From IMG/VR virus record IMGVR_UViG_3300010373_000064, positions 1 to 46,634 of that record: a stretch of DNA of 46,634 bases; one strand, 5' to 3'. Within the stretch, counting starts at the first letter, position 1. Each line of letters begins with the position of its first letter. This stretch comes from a virus. Position numbers and translations under genes: made by a program. Below are positions 24,153 to 33,931 of the stretch, piece after piece. The notes below the pieces were generated by a model. It searched no databases. It was not told where the DNA came from and saw nothing but the letters and a program-made list of their open reading frames with translations.

Positions 24153-24564
24153 GCCGATGACTCTTCACGACGTCAAGGTCGTGGGGATGAGGCAATGGGA
24201 AGCGGACGAAGTCCGTGGGTTGGGGCTGGACTACCAAGGCGCCCTGACCAAGACGTTCTTCCAGTCGGATGAGGCATTCGCAGTCTCGTCGGACGGCCAG
24301 CTACTGTTACTCGTCGGGCACTGGGCTCGGTCGATGTTCCTCGGTAGCGGTGTCGCCTGGATGTTCGTGACGCCCGAGGGAGATGAACGGTGGCGGCAGC
24401 TTGTGCGCCTGAGCCGAAAGATTGTCACCCAGCTTTCGAGTATGTACCCTTACCTCTATGTCGCGACGTACTGTGAGAACGTCAGGGCCATCCGATTTCT
24501 GGAGTGGCACGGCTTCAAGATCGACTCGCGGCAAGGTCAAACCCTAACGATGGTGAAGCACTGA
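24133..24564 (+). CDS. GNAT-fold T7 gp13-like protein
   Basis: 143 residues from GTG 24133, chosen because GGAG sits seven bases upstream (ATG 24157 is an alternative). The N-terminus (LQIRPMTLHDVKVVGMRQWEADEVRGLG) and LVGHWARSMFLGSGVAWMFVTPEGDERW, NVRAIRFLEWHGFKI resemble N-acetyltransferase folds of the gp13-like internal virion family. It lies between nozzle and internal virion genes, as in T7-like phages. Whether it has enzyme activity is unclear. Confidence 0.75.
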   Translation: METLQIRPMTLHDVKVVGMRQWEADEVRGLGLDYQGALTKTFFQSDEAFAVSSDGQLLLLVGHWARSMFLGSGVAWMFVTPEGDERWRQLVRLSRKIVTQLSSMYPYLYVATYCENVRAIRFLEWHGFKIDSRQGQTLTMVKH

Positions 24565-25238
24565 TGGCATTCTTTGCACCACTGATCGCCGCCGGGGCAG
24601 GCGCCCTGAGTTCAGCGGGCGCGGCGCTCGGAAGTATGTTCGCTGGAGGCGCGGCTGCGGCGGGTGCAGGGGGAGCGGCTGCGGCAGCATCCTCGAGCCT
24701 TGGCCTGGGCGCGCTGTCGACGGGACTCAGCACGGTCGGCGGAGTACTCGGCGCGGTTGGAACCTACCAGCAGGGAATGTTCCAGTCGAAAATCGCCACG
24801 TACAACGCGCAGTTGGCCGAACAAGGCAAGGAGGCTGCGCTAACTGCCGGCTCCAATGCCGAGTCGATCAAGAGGATGCAGACCGGGAAACTGGTTGGCG
24901 AAGAGGCGGCAGCCCAAGCGGCTGGAGGCGTGGACGTCGGCGGTGGTTCGGCGGAGCAAGTCCGCAATGCCACGAAAGTCTCCGGCGAGATGGACGCACT
25001 GAACATTCGTTACAACGCAGCGCGCTCTGCCTACGGCTACCAGCAAGAGGCGTTCTCCGATCTGCTCCAGGCACAATCTGCCAGGCAATCAGCCGTAAGC
25101 GGACTGGTCGGCGGCATCTTCAAGGCCGGTTCCTCGTTCATCTCAGGGGCCAGCAGCCTGACTGACAAATGGTTGCAGTACCAAATGTCCGGGGCGCTGC
25201 AAGTTCCTTCATCCGGTAGCTCGGAGGTGCCCTTCTGA
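24564..25238 (+). CDS. Internal virion protein (gp14-like)
   Basis: 224 residues with an Ala/Gly-rich hydrophobic N-terminus (residues 1-60), then helical segments (QSKIATYNAQLAEQGKEAALTAG, SIKRMQTGKLVGEEAAAQAAGGVDVGGGSAEQVR, NAARSAYGYQQEAF). This matches the T7 gp14-like proteins that line the ejected channel in the outer membrane. The gene overlaps both neighbours by a single base. Confidence 0.75.
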   Translation: MAFFAPLIAAGAGALSSAGAALGSMFAGGAAAAGAGGAAAAASSSLGLGALSTGLSTVGGVLGAVGTYQQGMFQSKIATYNAQLAEQGKEAALTAGSNAESIKRMQTGKLVGEEAAAQAAGGVDVGGGSAEQVRNATKVSGEMDALNIRYNAARSAYGYQQEAFSDLLQAQSARQSAVSGLVGGIFKAGSSFISGASSLTDKWLQYQMSGALQVPSSGSSEVPF

Positions 25239-27427
25239 TGGCCGCCGTTCCCGAAGGCGCAACGCTCCCCTCGGAGCAGCAACAGGTCGGTGGGGTTCCC
25301 TCGATCCACGCCAACAGTCCCGAGACGATGTTCTCGGCGCTGGGGGAAGGACTGCAGAGCCTTGGCCAGTCTACCGAGAAGTTCTCGGACGTTATGGCTC
25401 AGCACGCGATGCAAGTCGCCGCGCTGAACAACAAGGCATTGTCCGACCAAGCCTACACGTCATACCTCAACGACGCGGGCGCCCTGGAAGCCAAGTTCCA
25501 GATGGACAATAGGTCAGTCGATCCGGCCCAGGCGACCACCCGCTACCAGGACTACGTCGGCCAACTCGAGCAGCTGCGGCAACACTACCGCGGCACGCTA
25601 GGCAACATGATGGCTTCGAGCCTGTTCGATCAAGACTCCCGCAGAATGCAGGGGTACATGATTATGAACGGGAGCAAGACTATCGCCCAAGGAACCCACA
25701 CGTTCCGCGAGGCGGCGTTTAATGGGAGCCAAGCGACCCTGACTGCCCGGGCGGCTGCGAGTCAAGACCCGGCCGAGCAAGAGGAGATCAAGCAGCAGAT
25801 CGCCACCAGCGCGTATAACTGGGGTCGGTCCGAGGGCTTGCCGGAAGACGCGATCAAGGCAGATATCCTGCGTCGGACGTCTCAAGTCGATATGTCGATC
25901 ATCGACGGGATGATGAAGACTCAGCCGGAGAATGCCTGGACCTACTTCAAGGCTCACCGGAATGAGATGACTGTCGAGCACATCGGGGCGACCGAAGAGA
26001 AACTCGACCAAGCTTTGACTGTCCACGGCGGGTACGTGGCTGCGACTCAGGCGATGGCCGGGGTCGGAACTGCGACGGCAGCAGCGCCTGCAGCAATGGC
26101 CGGGAGTGCGGAACACGCTCTGCCCGAGGGAGCGCCGCACGGTGGGCTGACTCCGCACATGGCCGGCCTGGAAGCCGGGATCATGCAGGCATTTCCGGGC
26201 ACCCGCCCGACGAGTGAGGGACGGACGGCAGGCCAGAACGCGGCTGTGCATGGAGCGCAAGACTCTGCTCACATGGCAGGCAACGCGGTCGACTTCCATA
26301 TCCCCGCGGGTATGACTGGCCAGCAGTTTGCCGAGGCGATCAAGGAGAAGTTCCCGCAAGCCAACGTCCTGTACGAAGGGCCGGGCGCAGCTCACTCGAC
26401 TGCCCCGCACGTCCACGTTCAGTTGGGACGGCAAGGCATGGGCGGGAACGGATACCTGCCTGGAACGGCCGGCTCCCAACTCGATGCGATCCAGGGCAAT
26501 GCCCAGAACCTGTTCCGTGCGGCCGACCAAGCGGCAGACGCCTATGCCGCGAAGTACGGCCTCGATCCGATCATGGTCCGGTATCAGGCGGAGCAGAAGC
26601 TCCAGTCGGATATGAACAGGATGGAGTACCAGTTCCGGCAGCAAGAAGACTCGAGCAAGCAGAACATCCTGACCGCAATCTCCGCCGGTGGTCAGGATGG
26701 CGAGCCGATCGGAGATTTGCCAACTCTGTTCCGCCTGAACCCCGGGATGCAGGACGACTATAATAACCTGACCGGCTCGGATCGCCGGGCGGTGCAAGCC
26801 TACCTGCGTCAAGGGGCGAACACGCTGACGCCTGGAAGACAGCTCCAGTGGGAGCAAATCTCCGGGATGAACAGTCAGCAAGTCATGGCGCTGAACCCAC
26901 TTGATCCGAAGCTCGACCTGACTACCAGTCAGCGGACGCAACTGACTAACACCCAGCACCACCTCCGCGAGCAGGCTGCGCGGCAGCAGGAACACGACGC
27001 CCGGATTGCACCGATCACGAGTAACAAGATCATCCACCAAGCACTGGTCGACTCCGGGATCGTGGACTCCGACAACACTATTTCGGACGAGCAATCCTAT
27101 CAAGTGTTCATCGGTCGGATGCTCCAGGCGGAAGACAATTGGGCGGCGGCGCACCCGACTCACAAGGGTGCCATTCCTGACCAAGAACTCATCAACATGG
27201 CCCAGCCTATTCTGGCTCGCCGAGGCGTCCAAGCGCCGAACCAACTGTTCGGGATCAACATTCCGTTCACAGGGAATAAGGGCGAGACGCCTCCGGTCAT
27301 TCCGCCGGATCGGTACGAGTGGCTACGTCAGCAGTATATGAAGGCGTTCCCTGACGCCGGGGAACCGAGTGCCGAACAGATCGGGCGTGAGTACGAACAT
27401 CGTCGCGAGAGGGGGCTTGAGCGTTAA
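25238..27427 (+). CDS. Internal virion protein with an M15-like peptidase domain
   Basis: A 729-residue protein in the position of T7 gp15. Residues ~1-280 are helical. At ~310-395 lies a domain resembling a peptidoglycan D,D/L,D-peptidase of the M15 fold: SAHMAGNAVDFHIP gives the H-x6-D pair and HVHVQLG the second His. The remaining ~330 residues are helical. It may be an ejected virion protein that opens peptidoglycan for genome entry. The domain call is by motif only. Confidence 0.75.
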   Translation: MAAVPEGATLPSEQQQVGGVPSIHANSPETMFSALGEGLQSLGQSTEKFSDVMAQHAMQVAALNNKALSDQAYTSYLNDAGALEAKFQMDNRSVDPAQATTRYQDYVGQLEQLRQHYRGTLGNMMASSLFDQDSRRMQGYMIMNGSKTIAQGTHTFREAAFNGSQATLTARAAASQDPAEQEEIKQQIATSAYNWGRSEGLPEDAIKADILRRTSQVDMSIIDGMMKTQPENAWTYFKAHRNEMTVEHIGATEEKLDQALTVHGGYVAATQAMAGVGTATAAAPAAMAGSAEHALPEGAPHGGLTPHMAGLEAGIMQAFPGTRPTSEGRTAGQNAAVHGAQDSAHMAGNAVDFHIPAGMTGQQFAEAIKEKFPQANVLYEGPGAAHSTAPHVHVQLGRQGMGGNGYLPGTAGSQLDAIQGNAQNLFRAADQAADAYAAKYGLDPIMVRYQAEQKLQSDMNRMEYQFRQQEDSSKQNILTAISAGGQDGEPIGDLPTLFRLNPGMQDDYNNLTGSDRRAVQAYLRQGANTLTPGRQLQWEQISGMNSQQVMALNPLDPKLDLTTSQRTQLTNTQHHLREQAARQQEHDARIAPITSNKIIHQALVDSGIVDSDNTISDEQSYQVFIGRMLQAEDNWAAAHPTHKGAIPDQELINMAQPILARRGVQAPNQLFGINIPFTGNKGETPPVIPPDRYEWLRQQYMKAFPDAGEPSAEQIGREYEHRRERGLER

Positions 27428-30400
27428 TGCCTGACGATCTGAGCACAGGCTGGTCTGAAGGCGGCTCTCAGCCTCAGTCCACGACCCAACAGACTGCTCA
27501 CGCCAACGTGGCGGCAGCGGCGGGCGTTCCTCCGCAACAAGCAGTCAATGCAATCACCAAGGGCGGCCCGCTAGGGATTTCGCCTTCGATCGGCATGTAT
27601 ACGCCTCAACAAGTTCAGCAGGCGCAAGACCAAGCCGGGTGGTCGGAGGGGATCAACAATCATCCTCCTATCGCCCGGTTCGCTGCGACATCGCCTGCTC
27701 ATGCGGCGGCGGCCGGGGGATCGTTGCCTCAGCTTGGGGCAGTCAACCAAGCGACGAGGCAGGGCTTCTGGGACTTGGCGGCGGATCGGTGGAACCAGGC
27801 GCACACCGCAGCCTTGCAGGCTTGGGGTGAAATCGGGACGACCCTCCTTCACCCGGAGCAACAGACTTTCAACGTCGGCCCCTTCTTCAGTCTGCCGGTT
27901 ACGAGCGTGCCTAACGGTATGGGCCAGGCGATGGCCTTGGGCCTCGGTATTCAGCACCTGATCGGTGCGGGACTGTCCGGCGTCACGGCGCCCGTCGGAG
28001 CGGCAGGCGACATCGCCCAGCGTAACCTTAACCCGGATATGCGTCCCTGGGCGAAGATCGCCATTCCCGGGACCAACTACTATTTGCAGTTTGGGCTGAA
28101 GCCAGGATCGTTCGGGGACATCGCCTCAGGTGTCACACAGATTGCGGCTGGTGAGGCGTTGGCTCGCGGGGCTCCTCGTGGCGCACCCAGGGAACAACCG
28201 GCGCCCGGCGAAGGTCCGCGTCCTGGTGGTGGACCGGCAGGCCCGACGACACCGGAGGCTCAAGCCCGGCAGCCCTTCCATAACGGGACTCAGTGGAACA
28301 CGACCTCGGAAGGGTTCCTGGCGGATGAACAGGGTCAACCGGTCGGCTTCAACTCGCCTCGAGAGGCGGCCGCTTGGCGCGCCAGGAACGGCGGAGAGCA
28401 AGTCTTCGAGCCTGACCTGCACGGCGAGGGGATTGGACTGAGAGACGTCCAGGCTCGGCCAGAAGACCCGTATTGGGCCAGTAGGCGTAGCCGTGAGCCG
28501 GTGCCTGGCCAAGACCCTCAGATGGACGAGGTGCTCAAGGAGCAGGCAGACCGCAACGCCCAGATGGCGCAGGAGGCAGAGCAGCGGGTGGCCGAGACGC
28601 CCATGCATACTCAGTCTCCGGAACTCATGCGGGACTTCCTGGATGGTACGCAGGCGGCCGATCGCGAAGTGACCGTCGACCCGTTCGTACTGAAGGACCT
28701 CTACAACAAGGGGTTCAGTCCGTTCAAGGCCAGGATCGAAGACATCGAGGATGCCATGTTCCGGGGGACCGGGATGACGGTTCCTTATTCGGAATACCTG
28801 TCAGAAGTCTCAGGCCAGCCGTGGGCGGATCAAGTTCGGGAAGGCACGTCCTTCACCGCTGGAGGCATCAGCCAGAAAGAGGCAGCCGAGCTTAAAGAAG
28901 TCAAGGATACAGACGCATTCCCCGGGCATACGTCTGCATCAATTACTCCATCCGAGCGCCTCCAGGCCATGCCTGACGCGAATGCGGAGGATGCAGCCAA
29001 GTTCAAGGAAGTCACGCCGTCGGCTGACCGGATCAAAGTCAACCCAACCAAGCGAGGCAAAATCCCGCACGAGGTCAAGTTCTCGAAGGACTCGCGTTCG
29101 CCGGAAGGCCGGGCGGTCCGTGAGAAGGTGGCCGAAGCCGAGGCCAACCAGTCGAAGCAGTCCATCAAGCTGCGGGATTTGAAGTCGCCGCAGACCAGTA
29201 TCGCCGCCAACATCGCCGAGGAGCGGGAGCCTACGGACGAAGAAGGCATGATGGGGACGGTGGAGAAGTACAAGGGCGAGTACTACGTCCGTGACGGGAA
29301 CCACCGGATCGCCAAGGCGATTGCGGCCGGGGAAGAGTTTGGCAACTTCCACGTGATCGACTTGGACAAGCACCTGGGCATCAAGGGCGACCACTCTTAT
29401 GAGCCGCCGAAGGATGTGCCAGAGTCCACTCACGAGCCGCTCAGGAACCTGGCTGCGGCAGTCGACGGGCGGATCGACGAGGTATTCCAGGAGCTTGGAC
29501 TCGGGAAGATTTTCGAGAACCCCAAAGCACTCGGGATGACTCCAGCTCAGTTCGAGCGGTATTCAAATGCCCTCGACGAAGCCAAGTTTGAAATGCGCGA
29601 GCGAGTCATGAAGAAGATGTACTCGCAAATCAAGAAGGAGCGTGGTCCGGACTGGAAGGCAGCGGTCGAACTGGCGAGGGAAGAGGCGACGAAGGAAATC
29701 GAGTCGCACCCGAACATCATCGCCTACCGGAACTTGAAGGACAAGCTGTTCCGCCTGAACAGTGCGATCATTCAATCCCGGTATCCTGACATCGCTAACG
29801 AGTTCCCCAAGAACCTCCAGAAGATCGGAGGCACCGATCCCGACGATATGGCCGAAATCCTGGGGTATTCCTCAGGCGGGGAATTGGTGAAGGAGATGAA
29901 CCTCCTCCAGCGGGCGATGGATTCAGTCGGGGCCAAGACGATCGACACTTTCGTCAAGCACTCGGCGACCATGCTGGCGACTGCCAAGGCGCGGGAACTG
30001 GCTGGGTTCGACGGGTCGCCCGAGGGGATCGAACAAGAAATCCAGGAAGCCGTTCGCGGACCGGAGATGGAAGACTTCCTTATCTCCGAGTTGAAGGCCA
30101 TTCAGAACTCGGCTGGCGAGCTGGACTTGAAGTTCGATGCCCAGAAGATCAAGTCTCGGGCAGAAGACATCTTCGGGAAGATGACTACGAAGGTGGCAAG
30201 TAACGTCAAGCTGGCTGAGAAGGCGTTGCAGAAGACCGGGCGGGCGACGGAGTTTGCCTTGGAGAAGGGCAACTGGCCAGCGGCGTTCAAGGCCAAGCAG
30301 CAGCAACTACTCAACCTTCACATCCTGCGGATGACGCATGACTTCGTAAAGGAGGTCCGGGCGTTCAAACGGGAAGGCGATCGGTTCGCCCGCGTTAAAT

Positions 30401-32940
30401 CCATGCCTACGGTTCCGCAGGCGATGATGGATCAGATCCACTCGTTCTTACAGGACTATGGGTGGAGGGTTCCACAGAATAACATCAAGTATAACTATGA
30501 TCAATGGGCCGAGGCGATGCGGAACCGGCCGCCCGAGCAAGGTGGGCCACTCCAAGTCCAGCCGTACACTCGTCCCCAGCCGACCGACTATTTGAAGCTG
30601 AGTGTCAACGACTTCCGGGACGTGAAGGACAGACTCGAGAACCTGATGTTCCTCGCGAAGGACGAGGGCATGATTAAGATTTTGGACGATCACCTGAGCA
30701 TGGCTCTCCTCGTCCAGCAAGCAGTCGACGCAGCCGCCCCGGTCAAGAAGCGGCCAGTTCTTGCTGACGCTACAGTCACTGTCGGCAAGCTGAACCTGAG
30801 TCAAGCAAACTCGTGGGCGTTCTCGCCTCACACCATGATCGACATTCTGGACAACCGCAATCCTAACGGCGTGTTCAACAGGGTGTTGATGCAGGGCGCC
30901 AAGCGGGCGATGGTCACTGAGCACGATATTGTCGGCCCGGAAGATCAGGCGATCTCCGACATCATCAAGGAGATGGGCTCGCAGGAATGGGATCGACTGT
31001 CCCGCTACGTGCCGAAGGGCCACGGCCTGATGAGGCCGGATCGCCCAGACTTGGAGACCAACCTGACCTACAAAGACCTCATCGGCATCATGCTGCACAT
31101 GGGGAATAAGGAAGGTCGCTGGCATCTGGAGGAAGGCGGTTGGGGCTGGGATCGAGATAAGTACGAGGCGCTGGTTAAGGCCGAAGCACGGCCGAAGGAT
31201 TGGCAATTGGTCGACTCAATCCACAAAGCCCTGGACGGCATGTGGCCGCTGATCGTGGAGGCGGAACGTGAGCTGACTGGGCTGGTGCCGGAGAAGGTGA
31301 AGCCCGAGCCGATCATCCTGGAGCACACGTTCCCTGGCATGGGGCACAATGGAGGTCCGCGGATCGACGTCGAGGTTCACGACGGCGGGTACTTCCCACT
31401 TCGCCGGGACGACCGGATTTCCTCGCGGGTGAAGGGCAAGGCCAAGGTCGACCCCGACTCGCTCTGGGCTCACTATCTGCAAGAGGGCGCCACGCCAAAG
31501 GGGCACACGATCCGCCGGGTTGCGGCCAGTTATGTACCGAGCCTGGACTGGATGAACACTATCCAAATCCATATCCCTAACGTAGCGAAGAGGATCGCAT
31601 ACGGGAAGTGGGCACTCGATGCGTTGAAGTTCCTGTCCCAGCCTGAGATCGTCCAGTTGATTGAGGATGTCCACGGACCCTTTGGGCATGAAGTCCTGCG
31701 TGGCTGGCTGCAACGCCAGCTTGGATATAGGACGATCGACCCCCGGGCGCCTGCTGGTCTGGATGGGTTCCTGCGAGAGTTCCGCACCAGGACCTATTCC
31801 ACCCAGGCGGCCATGAAGCTGTCGATCGCCTTCGAGCACGCTACCTCTATCGCTCAGACTGCGGCTCAGGCGGGAGTGAAGACCACGCTGCGAGGACTGG
31901 TCCGGTGGATCAGCAACCCGAACCAGGCGTACAAGTTCGCCGAAGACTCGTCGGACTACATGCGGGTGCGGTCGGAGGCGGTGACCCGGGAACTGAGGGA
32001 CATCATCGACGACATTCACAATAATAGGAGCACGCTGCTCCCGGCGATGCCTCTGATCGGACGAGTCAAAATCCCGCTGGCCGACCCGGCGGCAGTTAAA
32101 GTCCGCGAGTGGTCGACCAAGTTCTTCGCCTGGTACAACCAGTACTTCGCTGCGACGCCCGCGTGGATCGGCGCCTATCACGACGCCATCGAAGGCAAAG
32201 CCATTCCGGCAGGGAAGCTCAAGCCGCTGCCTGCGATGGACCATGACGAGGCTGTGGACTACGCCGACAAGGTTGTTCAGAAGTCCCACGGCTCCGGCTT
32301 TGAAATGGATATGGGGACTTTCCAATCGGGCGGAGGCAGCGAGTTTTTGAAGACTGTGAACATGTGGAATATCTTCCGAGGGACGTTCGGTGCCCTCATG
32401 CGGGAAGGCGCCTACCACGCATTCCAGGGTCAGGACATCGAGGAGAAGCTGGCGGGCTGGAAGCAGCTCCTGATTGCCGCGCTCACCGTGACTGCCATCG
32501 CCAAGGTAGTCACCGACCATATCCCAAAGTCGGCGGAAGAGTTTGTGTGGTGGCAGATCGAGAATACTCTGGATGCTCTGTCGCACATGGTTCCCTTTGG
32601 TCCCAACATGTTCGAGGTTGGGCGCAGCGTCCTGTCCGGGAAGCCGCCAGAGTTTGAAGTCTCGCCGGTCGAGGGGTCTGTGACTTCCGCTGGCAAAGGC
32701 TTTGCGGATTTGGTCCAGGCAGCGAAGGGGAAGAAGGTCAAGGACTCGCGGGCGATTGAGAACGGCGCGATCCTTGCAGGCATGATGTTCAACATTCCTG
32801 GTGCGGGGCAAGCCGGCGAAACGCTCCAGTCGATCCACGATATGAGTCACCCGCCGGCGCACAAGGGCCGTGTCACTCGACCGTGGCAGGCTATCATGTT
32901 TGGACCCTCTCACGAACGAGACAGGAAACCCGAGAAATGA
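27427..32940 (+). CDS. Giant internal virion protein (gp16-like) with a ParB-like patch
   Basis: An 1837-residue protein in the gp16 position. The N-terminal ~260 residues are low-complexity and Gly/Pro-rich. Residues ~565-650 resemble a ParB/sulfiredoxin-type fold (KLRDLKSPQTSI...YVRDGNHRIAKAIAAGE), with a GNHR motif like ParB's G-x-H-R. Long helices fill the rest (e.g. VRAFKREGDRFARVKSM, NLMFLAKDEGMIKIL). Hydrophobic segments lie near the C-terminus (LAGWKQLLIAALTVTAIAKVV). It probably enters the host with the DNA. A palindromic repeat copy lies in-frame near residue 495. Confidence 0.8.
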   Translation: MPDDLSTGWSEGGSQPQSTTQQTAHANVAAAAGVPPQQAVNAITKGGPLGISPSIGMYTPQQVQQAQDQAGWSEGINNHPPIARFAATSPAHAAAAGGSLPQLGAVNQATRQGFWDLAADRWNQAHTAALQAWGEIGTTLLHPEQQTFNVGPFFSLPVTSVPNGMGQAMALGLGIQHLIGAGLSGVTAPVGAAGDIAQRNLNPDMRPWAKIAIPGTNYYLQFGLKPGSFGDIASGVTQIAAGEALARGAPRGAPREQPAPGEGPRPGGGPAGPTTPEAQARQPFHNGTQWNTTSEGFLADEQGQPVGFNSPREAAAWRARNGGEQVFEPDLHGEGIGLRDVQARPEDPYWASRRSREPVPGQDPQMDEVLKEQADRNAQMAQEAEQRVAETPMHTQSPELMRDFLDGTQAADREVTVDPFVLKDLYNKGFSPFKARIEDIEDAMFRGTGMTVPYSEYLSEVSGQPWADQVREGTSFTAGGISQKEAAELKEVKDTDAFPGHTSASITPSERLQAMPDANAEDAAKFKEVTPSADRIKVNPTKRGKIPHEVKFSKDSRSPEGRAVREKVAEAEANQSKQSIKLRDLKSPQTSIAANIAEEREPTDEEGMMGTVEKYKGEYYVRDGNHRIAKAIAAGEEFGNFHVIDLDKHLGIKGDHSYEPPKDVPESTHEPLRNLAAAVDGRIDEVFQELGLGKIFENPKALGMTPAQFERYSNALDEAKFEMRERVMKKMYSQIKKERGPDWKAAVELAREEATKEIESHPNIIAYRNLKDKLFRLNSAIIQSRYPDIANEFPKNLQKIGGTDPDDMAEILGYSSGGELVKEMNLLQRAMDSVGAKTIDTFVKHSATMLATAKARELAGFDGSPEGIEQEIQEAVRGPEMEDFLISELKAIQNSAGELDLKFDAQKIKSRAEDIFGKMTTKVASNVKLAEKALQKTGRATEFALEKGNWPAAFKAKQQQLLNLHILRMTHDFVKEVRAFKREGDRFARVKSMPTVPQAMMDQIHSFLQDYGWRVPQNNIKYNYDQWAEAMRNRPPEQGGPLQVQPYTRPQPTDYLKLSVNDFRDVKDRLENLMFLAKDEGMIKILDDHLSMALLVQQAVDAAAPVKKRPVLADATVTVGKLNLSQANSWAFSPHTMIDILDNRNPNGVFNRVLMQGAKRAMVTEHDIVGPEDQAISDIIKEMGSQEWDRLSRYVPKGHGLMRPDRPDLETNLTYKDLIGIMLHMGNKEGRWHLEEGGWGWDRDKYEALVKAEARPKDWQLVDSIHKALDGMWPLIVEAERELTGLVPEKVKPEPIILEHTFPGMGHNGGPRIDVEVHDGGYFPLRRDDRISSRVKGKAKVDPDSLWAHYLQEGATPKGHTIRRVAASYVPSLDWMNTIQIHIPNVAKRIAYGKWALDALKFLSQPEIVQLIEDVHGPFGHEVLRGWLQRQLGYRTIDPRAPAGLDGFLREFRTRTYSTQAAMKLSIAFEHATSIAQTAAQAGVKTTLRGLVRWISNPNQAYKFAEDSSDYMRVRSEAVTRELRDIIDDIHNNRSTLLPAMPLIGRVKIPLADPAAVKVREWSTKFFAWYNQYFAATPAWIGAYHDAIEGKAIPAGKLKPLPAMDHDEAVDYADKVVQKSHGSGFEMDMGTFQSGGGSEFLKTVNMWNIFRGTFGALMREGAYHAFQGQDIEEKLAGWKQLLIAALTVTAIAKVVTDHIPKSAEEFVWWQIENTLDALSHMVPFGPNMFEVGRSVLSGKPPEFEVSPVEGSVTSAGKGFADLVQAAKGKKVKDSRAIENGAILAGMMFNIPGAGQAGETLQSIHDMSHPPAHKGRVTRPWQAIMFGPSHERDRKPEK
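28910..28947. repeat. Dispersed palindromic repeat, copy C, inside a coding region
   Basis: CAGACG...CGTCTG at 28910-28936 is a 27-base imperfect palindrome (11 of 13 pairs) followed by the shared tail to 28947. In frame it encodes TDAFPGHTSASIT of the 1837-aa virion protein, directly before the ParB-like segment. It matches copy A over the 20-base tail; the reverse of its core matches copy B at 16 of 17 bases. Confidence 0.65.
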
Positions 32941-33497
32941 CTTTCCCCGTTCAGACGCCTCAGCGCGTTTACATCGGTGACAACGTAACGACTGCGTTCG
33001 CCTTCAACTTCGAGGTGCCGACGCAGCCGGATAATACTGCACAGACCGGGATCGAAGTCTGGCTCATCACGCCCGGCTCTCCTACCACTGTGGTGGAGAA
33101 AGCCCTGACAACCGACTACACTCTGACCGGTGCGGGAGTCGAAGCTGGTGGGACCGTGACCATGCTGGTCGCGCCTCCAACCGGCTCGATCCTCGTTATC
33201 AAGCGGGCTGTCGATCTGGCTCAGGACACCACGTTCCCCAACCAGGGATGGCTGGCGGTCAACATCGAGTCGAGCTTCGACCTCCAGACTATGATGCTCC
33301 AGCAGGCAACGAATACCGCACTGGCCGACGTCGTCACAGTCGCCAGCCTGCCCAACGCCAACACGCAACCCTTCAAGAGAAGGTTCGTGACTGACGCCAC
33401 GCTCACCCTTACCGCCGGGGTGGGTACAGTCGTGGCTGGGGGCGGCACGCACGTAGTCCCGGTGCATTCGGACTGCGTGAATTGGAGGATCGGATGA
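32937..33497 (+). CDS. T7 gp17-like tail fibre N-terminal protein
   Basis: 186 residues starting MTFPVQTPQRVYIGDNVTTAFAFNFEVP, the T7 fibre N-terminal pattern that binds the tail. A strand-rich body follows (VEVWLITPG-like segment, VEKALTTDYTLTGAG, GSILVIKRAVDLAQDTTF, SSFDLQTMMLQQATN). It is far shorter than T7 gp17 (553 aa) and has no receptor-binding tip, so it is probably an adaptor onto which another fibre (possibly 15208-16611) docks. ATGA overlap with both neighbours. Confidence 0.8.
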   Translation: MTFPVQTPQRVYIGDNVTTAFAFNFEVPTQPDNTAQTGIEVWLITPGSPTTVVEKALTTDYTLTGAGVEAGGTVTMLVAPPTGSILVIKRAVDLAQDTTFPNQGWLAVNIESSFDLQTMMLQQATNTALADVVTVASLPNANTQPFKRRFVTDATLTLTAGVGTVVAGGGTHVVPVHSDCVNWRIG

Positions 33498-33931
33498 GCG
33501 ACCTTTTCCTTGACCCGCACCACAAGTTGGGTCAAGTCCATCCCGACTTGATCAAGGTGATGGAGGCAGCGGAACAAACTCCGCAGCCGTTTGAGATAGT
33601 CTACGGCATACGGTCGAAGCTGGGGGAAATGGATGCGGTGAGTACTCACCACAGCCAGACCCTCCACAGCCGGCATCTGAGTCAGGTGAAGGAAAACAAC
33701 TGGTCATGCGCAGTCGACGTGGCTGCCGTGATCGACGGCAAGCTGTCCTGGGCGCCCGGCAAGGAGGAAGAAGTCTTCGGCCAGATCGCCAAGCAAGTCC
33801 TGGCTGCGGCGGCCAAACTCAATATCCCTGTCCAGTGGGGCGGGGCTGCGATAGGCGCATGGGTCCCCGGCGTCCCCTCGCACTTTCACGACTGGGGGCA
33901 TTTCCAACTACCGTGGAAGGAGTATCCATGA
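33494..33931 (+). CDS. M15-type peptidase endolysin
   Basis: 145 residues; ATG 33494 has GGAGG five bases upstream. It has the layout of the L-alanyl-D-glutamate / VanX-like M15 peptidase endolysins: SRHLSQVKENNWSCAVDVAAV supplies the H-x-S...A-x-D pair and FHDWGHFQLP the last His. Note that six extra residues (QVKENN) interrupt the usual SRH-x4-AxD spacing. It would cut peptidoglycan peptides at the end of infection. Part of the lysis cassette with the holin and lipoprotein. Confidence 0.85.
   Translation: MSDLFLDPHHKLGQVHPDLIKVMEAAEQTPQPFEIVYGIRSKLGEMDAVSTHHSQTLHSRHLSQVKENNWSCAVDVAAVIDGKLSWAPGKEEEVFGQIAKQVLAAAAKLNIPVQWGGAAIGAWVPGVPSHFHDWGHFQLPWKEYP

Noticed and set aside
25598-27244. Long open frame antisense to the 729-aa virion gene
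   Set aside because: Arg/Val/Leu-rich product without motifs, mirror of a strong coding gene.
31216-32913. Long open frame antisense to the 1837-aa gene
   Set aside because: Same shadow pattern; no ribosome site or domain.
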